A DNA stretch of 64,000 bases. Origin: Rehmannia glutinosa (lineage: Eukaryota > Streptophyta > Magnoliopsida > Lamiales > Orobanchaceae). Made by a program: the position numbers and the translations under genes. Positions 57,055 to 64,000 of the stretch are shown piece after piece (position 1 is the stretch's first letter; every line of letters begins with the position of its first letter). The stretch covers positions 62,001-126,000 of the forward strand of contig JABTTQ020002188.1 of the NCBI GenBank assembly GCA_016081115.2, read 5' to 3'. Below the pieces are notes generated by a model. It worked only from the letters and a program-made list of their open reading frames with translations. It was not told the origin of the DNA and did no database searches.

Positions 57055-58629
57055 TGTAGGTCCCAAGGGGTGTGAGTAAGGTTTAGAAGGGAGGGGTTGA
57101 ATAAAGCTTACCAACTTTTCGATTTTAGTCCTTTTAAAATATTATAGAGTTAAATACACAACTAAGTCCTTGGGGGACATCTAAGTTAGTTAACCAGCAG
57201 AGTTAGCCACTCAATAGACTCGATTGAGCTGTTGATAGAATAACTCAGTTGTTTAGTCTAAACCTTAACTTGGCTGTGATGAGATTTTCAGCGGAAGACT
57301 TAACACACTTTAATTTGATTTACTCAGTTTTAAACACTTGATTTTAGCACTTAGTTACTTATCAGTTGGATAGCAAATTATCAGCAGATATAGAATATGT
57401 ATGCAGAAATAAAATGCTGAAATGTAAATAACACAATAATTTTTATAGAGGTTCGAAGATGGGGTAATTCTTCTACTCCTCTCTTCTCAAACTCCTGGAG
57501 GAATCCACAAAGTATTGATCAGAGTACAAAGTGGTTATCAGTCCAGATACAAGTCTTGATCACACAGCTGACTTGCTCCTTTGGGACTCAGTCTAGAGAT
57601 GCCTTGGTCACACATCTGGCTTCCCGTCCGACTCAGCTTCTTCATAGGGCGGCTGCCTTGCTACTTCAGCTTACTTGCCCAAGCTTCTTGGATTTGATCA
57701 TGAAGCCCTCCAATAACTTGAGACTGGTTCGACCTTGAACCTTTCTACAATCCTCCTTGGAATGTAGACCCCTTTTGATTCTTCAAATGTTTCCTCTTCA
57801 ATAGTTTGAAGTTGTCTTTCCTTCACAGCCTAGTGTGGGATCAATTTCCTTCGAGATTTAGGCTTGAGGATTTTGCTTGAATAACTTGAGAATATATTGC
57901 AGGTTACAGTTCTTAATGATTGCTTGAATGCTCAGGTATGCAAGGTAACCTTTTCTCAAAATGATTCCTCAGCCTTTTATAGTGAACTTTCAAAAATCTG
58001 CCCGTTGAAGAGATAGGCTGATTTTCAAAAGTCACTTGTGTTCGTTGGCTTGTCTTGTTGCAGTCCTTGATGTTGACATTTCCTCGTATTAAATGTCTTG
58101 CATCATTGCAGCGTTTCTGACATAGGTGCAGTGCTTCCCATTGGTTTGTTCCTTTTGCACACAACTGGAACATATACTTTATCTCTGACAACTTTAGCAG
58201 GTTACTATTCTGAGTAACATTCTTGACTTTAATCAACGGATCTCATTCAGTTGTCTTGACTTGACTGCAGTCCTTTATTCCCCAGGTGACTTCGAGTTAG
58301 CTTCCAATCAATGTAATACTCATCTGTCACTTCAACTTGAGACTTGGCTTCTTGAGTAGACTTGACTGACTCTTCATACAGCTGTATCTCAGCTGATACT
58401 CCTTCAGTTGAGTCCTTGACATCTCTTCCTTGCAACACTCAGCTGCTTCACAGCGAATTCTTCACTTTAGTCTTCAGTTGCCTTCTTGTATCCTTAGGCA
58501 TAGCTAACTTGACTCAGCTCATACAACCCTATCTAGTACAATACAAATTACAAGGAAAATGGGGTGCCAACTTTCTAGTCTAAGTTTTACATGGCATTCA
58601 TCAAAATCTAAACAATAAATTTCCCAACA
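57055..58629 (-). repeat. 5' LTR of element C
   Basis: 1,575 bp, TG..CA bounded. On the - strand a TATA box (CTATAAAAGG) is at about 57972-57982. About 54 CAG/CTG triplets are present by hand count. Confidence 0.93.
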
Positions 58630-58634
58630 GGCAT

Positions 58635-59507
58635 CCTATGTGATAAGAATAGAAATATTCCATGACAGATCACGGGGAAAGTTGGGATTGTATCAAAAAG
58701 CTTATATCAATAAGATTTTAGAGAGATTCAGAATGGAAAAATGTTGTGCATGAATTGTTTCAATACAGAAAGGGGATAAATTCAGTCAAATACAATGTCC
58801 AAGAATGATTTGGAACGAAAAGAAATGAATCCAATTCCTCATAATTCAGTGGTTGGGAGTTTGATGTATGCTCAAACTTATACTTGGCCGTATATCAGTC
58901 TTGATGTTGGAATGTTATGCCGATATCAAAGTAATCCCGGTATGGACTACTGGAAGGCTGCAAAGAAAGTTCTTCGGTACTTACAAGGCACCAAAGAACA
59001 CATGCTCACGTACATGAGGTCTAATCACCTTAAAGTAATAGGTTATTCTTGGGTGTGCTGACATAAGGAAGTCTATATTCGGTTATTTATTCCTTTTAGC
59101 TAGAAGAGCGATATCATGGGAGGAGAGAAAGCGATCTGTCATTGCCGCATCCACCATGGAAGCCGAATTTGTGGTATGCTTTGAGGCCACCTGTTCATGG
59201 ATTGTGGTTATGGAACTTTTTCTCGGGACTTGGGGTTGTTGACAGTATAGCCAGGCCACTGAGAATTTATTTTGATAATTCTGCAGCTGTCTTCTTCTCA
59301 AAGAACGACAAGTACTCTAAAGGTGCTAAACACATAGAGTTAAAGTACTTGGCTGTTAAAGATGAAGTGCAGAAACATAGAGTGCCGATTGAGCATATTA
59401 GCACTGATCTAATGGTAGCGGATCCGTTAACTAAGGGATTACCACCTAAGACATTTTGTGGCCATATCGAAAGGATGGGTATTTTTGACAAGTCCTTGTT
59501 AGCATAA
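58635..59507 (+). pseudogene. 3' part of pol of element B (RNase H)
   Basis: Continues the frame broken at 22476, starting SYVIRIEIFHDRSRGKLGLYQ. Later pieces: VVGSLMYAQTYTWPYISLDVG, KKVLRYLQGTKEHMLTYM, STMEAEFVV, DNSAAVFFSKNDKYSKGAKHIE, and the terminal VADPLTKGLPPKTFCGHIERMG with its stop at 59507. Several stops and shifts lie between. The order matches copia RNase H. Confidence 0.87.
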
Positions 59508-59798
59508 TGGTAGTGTATGTATATATGTATCATAACAGTTATTTGCTCTTTATGTTATGACACTCTGAGCTCATTTATAGTTGTGTTTCTGCTTGCATAC
59601 ATGTATTATTTTGTTGTAATAACATGATGGTCTTTGTTTAAGGCTGTATAGTTGAGGCTTACGATTCACCTCATTAAGGATAATATTAAGTTAGACTGAT
59701 GTTGTGATACGTGGAAGGAATCATGTTAAATATATAATATATGACCACCATGATCCAATCAGTTTAACTTAATTAAGGACAAGCCGGTTTGACATTAT
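59508..59798 (+). other. 3' untranslated region of element B up to the F insertion
   Basis: AT-rich, non-coding. The LTR of B (start TGTTGGATT) is not reached before F begins. Confidence 0.6.
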
Positions 59799-61032
59799 TG
59801 TTAGTCCAAGTGGCTACGATAATCTAGAGGGGGGGTGAATAGATTATCTCGGTTTTTCAGATTTTGCCCTCTTTTTCGAATAATCAAACAAATACGAGAA
59901 TGAAAATGCGGAAATAAAACAACACTCGTCGATTTAAAGAGGTTCAACCCACCTAGGGCCTAATCCTCTACCACCCCAGTATATCCGGGATGGATTTCAA
60001 AAGAAAAAAAGATTTTATTAATTTACCAAAAATTAATACAACACCTTGAGGATTACCACAACCCTCTTACACCACCTTGAGGATTACCACAATCCTTTTA
60101 CAACACCTTTGAAGATTACCACAACCTTCAAACACCTATCACCTAGATCACCCAAAGTGTATTCTTACCACAAGAATACTCACAAGGATGTCTTGTGTTG
60201 AATGATGACCAAAATCAAGATTACAACTCAATAATGATTGATACAATATGAGTACAAGTGTAATCAAGAATTGAAAGCCTAGACCTCAAATTTGTGCAAG
60301 TGAAAGTGCTAAGGCTAATACAATAAGATATATGAAAGTGTTTGCTTTGTTTGCTCTTTGCTTGTATGGAGTGTTGTATCTTGTTGCTTGAATGAAGCCT
60401 CTATTTATAGGAGAGGTCTTGGCTTTGATTTCGGACATTGGCTCCTCCTTGGGGAGTGATTTGCTGCAAAAGAAACCATTTAAAATCATCAATATAGCTG
60501 TTAGAAATCAATCCCACAAAATAGGGAAAAGTCATTCGAAAATGCAACGGATAGTTTCTTTGTCAAAACAGGGGTTCGACCGGCCGCACAGAGATAAGAT
60601 TGAAAAGAATTCTGCGAATTTTTACACAGGGGACCGGTCGAGGGGTTCGGCCGTGCCGCCCTTGGTCTTGACCGGTTGGGGTTGATAGAAAATCAAAACA
60701 GAAGTCCGCATTTGAGAGGGTTTGCGTGTACGGCCGCCAGGGTCGACCGGCCGCCCACCTGGTCGACCGGTCGCTCTTCCCATTTTCTCTTACGTCCCAT
60801 TTTTCTGTTTCAAAACTCAACTCAGTACGGGTTGCCCTATAGGGCGACCGGTCGAACTGAAACAAAAGTGTTGTCCAATTTTAAATCGAATATTAACTTA
60901 GAAATACTCAAAAATAGTAAAAACATTTTAGATCGATCGGAAGTGTTGGGACAACATTTAGGGACATTGTTTTGGTATAAAAACTCATTTGAACAAAATC
61001 ATCAAAATCATGATAAAAACATTTATCTAACA
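59799..61032 (-). repeat. 3' LTR of element F
   Basis: 1,234 bp, shorter than E's LTR. It has the same order of parts: GC-rich palindromes (60565-60860), TATA box (CTATAAATAG at 60401-60410), hairpin array (60016-60180) and TGTTAG boundary. Confidence 0.9.
60016..60180 (-). repeat. hairpin array with ACCAC loop (F)
   Basis: Five stem-loops: 60016-60038 (TATTAATTT/AAATTAATA, loop ACCAA), and then stems GAGGATT, GAGGATT, TGAAGATT and GTATTCTT, each with loop ACCAC. The last pairs GTATTCTT with AAGAATAC, where E has GTGTTCTT with AAGAACAC, a paired change that keeps the stem. Two inner stems carry one mismatch or wobble. Confidence 0.82.
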
Positions 61033-61045
61033 AACTCCCCCTTTT

Positions 61046-62054
61046 GATGATTACAAACCAAAACAATTTTCAAGAGGACGATTTGAAAAACAAAATAATT
61101 TTCCGGTTTATGAGTAAACTATTCGTTTAAAAACATTTTACAAAAGCTCCCCTATCAACAAGCACATTAAGAAGAAATATTGCATAAGCTAGAAGCACAA
61201 GCTTTTACAAAATAAACAACAACTCCATGAGCTTAGAAGCTCCCCTGTCACAAATACTTATTATCCATGCAAACAAGTTCATAAAACAATCATTGGGTGA
61301 GTTTTCTTCACAACTTATGGCCTTAATAAGCCATAGCTTGTAGCTTCTATCATGAGCTTTTATTAGCTTCTTTGAGCTAACGAGCCAATTTCCTGTTTCT
61401 CCCCTTTGGAATCATCAAAAAGAATGTTAGGATGATAGAAACATCATAGAAGTATATCAAAGTGCGCCAAAGAAATGGTTTATCAACCATTGAGCAATTT
61501 AGGCTTAAAAACCAAGGAAAATGGGAGAAATGTATCATGAAGAGTTCATACGCTCGTTTTATTTCCCAAAACATGATCTCAATGAGTATAGAAGACTTTT
61601 GGAAGCGAGAGAATCATGTAGAAGTTGAAATTTTCATTGAAACATTTCATCGAGCACATTGTGGGCGTGAAAAATAAAAAGAGTTGTATATAGCCCTTGT
61701 AAATGATCCAAGCCAAAAAATTTCATCACCAATTCACATCAAACATCATACAATACAACATAATAACTAATCTCATCAAGATCATGAGCAAAAATTATCA
61801 AGAAATATACAAGAAAGCCATAAACTCAAGGGTTCAACCCAATTGAGCAAAGTAAGGAAAATTCTTACCTTTTGATCGGAAAAGATGAGCAATGATGATG
61901 ATAAACATGCTATATAAGGTCCAAGATATGAATTGAATGCATGAAAATCAATTTTGAGTGACAATTGTGTGCATTTGGCAAAGGGGACGAAAAATGGCAA
62001 AAAGAAGTGAAACTGTCAAATGCTGAAGACAGAACGAACTTAAACCAAAATTTA
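61046..62054 (-). other. 3' untranslated region of element F
   Basis: Non-coding. It carries the same extra purine tracts as E, at about 61146, 61239 and 61398. Confidence 0.6.
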
Positions 62055-62118
62055 GCCTAGGGCGACTGGCCGTGGTTGAGGGCGACCGGTCGACGTTGAG
62101 GGCGACCGATTGCCCTCA
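62055..62118 (-). repeat. triple 20-bp GC-rich tandem repeat downstream of pol (F)
   Basis: Three units of GAGGGCGACCGGTCG-type sequence about 110 bp past the pol stop. The F and E copies differ by point changes but keep the period. Confidence 0.75.
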
Positions 62119-62225
62119 ACCTTCTTCACCCCACTTCTGTCAAATTTTTCAAAATCCGAATTTTCAACCAAAAATCCGATTTTTCGCCCTAAGTTTTAAA
62201 AACATGCAAAATGCAAACGTAGACC

Positions 62226-64000
62226 TCATTCAATATGCATTATGCCTAACCGAGCTCGTATTGACGCAAAAGTCTCGGAAGTTAGCGATTTTGTAAAAAT
62301 GTCCGCTAATTGATCTTGAGATGGCACAAACGATATCTCAATTTTTCGTTTTGAAACACAATCCCTTAGAAAATGATGTCGAATCTCAATATGTTTAGTA
62401 CGGTTATGATGAACCGGGTTTTGAGCAATATTTATAGCGGATATATTATCACAAAAGATAGGTACGCGTTTTCAAAAGAGCATTTGTAATCCGCTAAGGT
62501 TTGTTTCATCCAAAGAAGTTGAGTACAACAAAATGCGGCGGAAATGTATTCCTTTTCGGCCGTTGAAAGAGAAACACAGTTTTGCTTCTTTGAAAACCAA
62601 GAAACTAGGCAATCGCCTAAAAATTGACATGATCCGGAAGTACTTTTCCGATCATCAATATTACCCGCATAGTCCGAATCACTATAACCTTTAAGAGAAA
62701 AATTTTCATTCTTTGGATAAAATAAACCATATTGAATAGTGCCTTTCAAATATCGAAAAATCCGTTTAACGGCACTCATATGAGATTCTTTTGGATTGCT
62801 TTGAAAACGAGCACATAGGCATACGGCATGAAGAATGTCCGGTCTACTAGCGGTTAAATAAAGTAAACTACCAATCATACTCGATACTTGGATTCATCAA
62901 CCGTCTTGCCTTTTTCATCTTTGTCAATTTTGACATTGGTTGCCATAGGAGTCGAGACGGTTCTTCCTTCTTCAATGCCGAACTTCTTCAAAAGTTCTTT
63001 TGTATACTTTGATTGCGAAATATAAATACCTTCTTGGCATTGCTTAATTTGAAGTCCAAGGAAGAAGTTTAGCTCCCCATCATACTCATCTCGAATTCAC
63101 CTTGCATTAACTTGGAGAATTTCTTGCACAAAGATTCATTAGTAGCACCAAAGATAATATCATCAACATAAATTTGCACAAGTAAACAATCTTGCCCTTT
63201 TTCAAAAACAAAGAGTGTAGTATCAACTTTACCTCTTGTAAAACCATTTTGCAAAAGAAAAGAGCTAAGTCTATCATACCATGCACGGGTGCTTGTTTTA
63301 AACCATACAAAGCCTTTTTAAGTTTATAAACATCATTAGGCCTAGAAAAATTTTCAAACCCCGGAGGTTGTTTTACATAGACTTCTTCTTGAATAATACC
63401 ATTTAAGAAAGCGGATTTAACATCCATTTGGTAAAGTTTGAAATTTTTAAAACAAGAATAGGCAAGTAAAATACGAATAGCTTCTAAACGTGCTACGGGT
63501 GCAAAAGTTTCATCATAGTCAATACCTTCTTCTTGACAATACCCTTGAGCTACTAACCTTGCCTTATTTCGAACAATGTTGCCTTGATCATCAAGTTTGT
63601 TCCGGAATACCCATTTTGTACCAATAATTGTTTGAGATGGAGGACAAGGTACTAATTCCCATACATCATTTCTTTCAAATTGATTCAACTCCTCTTGCAT
63701 TTCCAAAAACCAATCTTCATCCTCAATAGCTTCCTTAGCATTTTTAGGCTCTTTTTGAGATATGAGAGCTTTCTCGGCAAAATTCCTTCGAGTCATTACT
63801 TTATCAAGGGGATCACCAATAATAAGATCTTTTGGGTGATCTCCTTTAAATTTCAATGCTACGGGAAGATTCGAAGTATCACCCCTATCTTCTTGAGGAA
63901 CATTTGAACTTGAAGGTTGATCATGTGAAATAGAAGGTTTATCATTATGAGCATCACTTTGAACAATAGGTTCAACAATATCCTCTTCATCACTATCGTC
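62226..64000 (-). pseudogene. pol of element F (integrase tail, reverse transcriptase, RNase H), partial
   Basis: Reverse transcriptase at 63856-63070: WFLEMQEELNQFERNDVWELV, GTKWVFRNKLDDQG, ETFAPVARLEAIRILLAYSCF, YQMDVKSAFLNGIIQEEVYV, YGLKQAP, then a one-base slip, then YVDDIIFGATNESL. RNase H from 62878: MIGSLLYLTASRPDILHAV, DSDYAGNIDDRKSTSG, STAEKEYISAA, CDNISAINIAQNP, ending ADIFTKSLTSETFASIRARLG with its stop at 62226. There are only a few shifts, so this may be a near-intact element. The 5' part is outside the window. Confidence 0.85.

Larger units (their letters stand above)
22477..58629 (-). mobile_element. SIRE-like copia element C, about 14.2 kb without its own insertion
   Basis: Flanked by GGCAT direct repeats (22472-22476 and 58630-58634) within the B reverse transcriptase/RNase H junction. 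The orientation is minus: 5' LTR 57055-58629, primer site 57041-57052, gag, pol, a 4.5-kb extra ORF, purine tract, and 3' LTR 22477-24050. Element D is inserted at 24381-46317. Subtracting D leaves about 14,220 bp. Gag with a zinc knuckle, the SIRE-type pol and the extra 3' ORF place it in the SIRE/Maximus group. Confidence 0.9.
18152..59798 (+). mobile_element. Ty1/copia element B, old host of the nested insertions (3' LTR not in window)
   Basis: The 5' LTR, primer site, gag, protease, partial integrase and reverse transcriptase run from 18152 to 22476. The frame resumes at 58635 with the RNase H region after the inserted element C. B's own sequence continues to 59798, where element F interrupts it. 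Its 3' LTR, if present, lies beyond F and outside the window. Many stop codons look like C-to-T or G-to-A decay (TGG to TAG, CAG to TAG), so B is the oldest element of the cluster. Confidence 0.88.
59799..64000 (-). mobile_element. SIRE-like element F, same family as E, 3' part only
   Basis: Minus orientation: 3' LTR 59799-61032, purine tract 61033-61045, untranslated region, pol from 62226 to past the window end. The left flank 5-mer is ATTAT; its partner is not in the window. It is inserted in the 3' region of B. Its pol is better kept than that of E and serves as a reference for E's remnants. Confidence 0.88.

Overview
The window is nuclear DNA from a flowering plant, probably a eudicot. 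It carries a typical spliced NAC transcription factor gene with GT-AG introns, MITEs, and many Ty1/copia retrotransposons primed by initiator Met-tRNA. There is no prokaryotic or organellar signal.

Layout. 1-5616: a five-exon NAC gene (NAC082/NAC103-like) on the + strand, with a long leader holding a candidate regulatory uORF. 5617-9848: intergenic DNA with two Mutator-type MITEs, a hAT-like MITE and other short repeats. 9849-14746: a complete small copia element (A) with 280-bp LTRs, TA..TA termini and a TCATG target-site duplication (TSD). 15045-17209: a small three-exon gene on the - strand (97 aa, function unknown), assembled here from exons too short for an ORF scan. A MITE sits in its second intron and a cluster of ACGT/ABRE boxes lies upstream. 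18152 to the end: a nested retrotransposon cluster.

The nest. Copia B (+) starts at 18152. It is split inside its reverse transcriptase/RNase H region by SIRE-like element C (-, 22477-58629, TSD GGCAT). C is split just before its 3' end by a sister element D (+, 24386-46312, TSD GTCGT). D is split in gag by a different SIRE-like element E (-, 26582-34412). B resumes at 58635 and is interrupted again at 59799 by F (-, same family as E), which runs off the window. Each level of B>C>D>E lies opposite to its host. Without their insertions, C and D are each about 14.1-14.2 kb and carry a roughly 4.5-kb extra ORF after pol.

Most notable. (1) E and F LTRs hold an array of eight or more hairpins with a constant ACCAC loop and varying stems, one pair of which covaries, just downstream of the LTR TATA box. 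(2) The same LTRs hold GC-rich palindromes (CGACCGGTCG, GCCCTATAGGGC) upstream of the TATA box, and a 20-bp triple repeat lies after pol. (3) Differences between duplicated TE sequences fall at CAG/CTG sites. The two LTRs of A are identical except at all four CAG sites, and two primer-binding sites are altered at CAG. This looks like a long-read error tied to CHG methylation, so many apparent frameshifts in the TEs may not be real.
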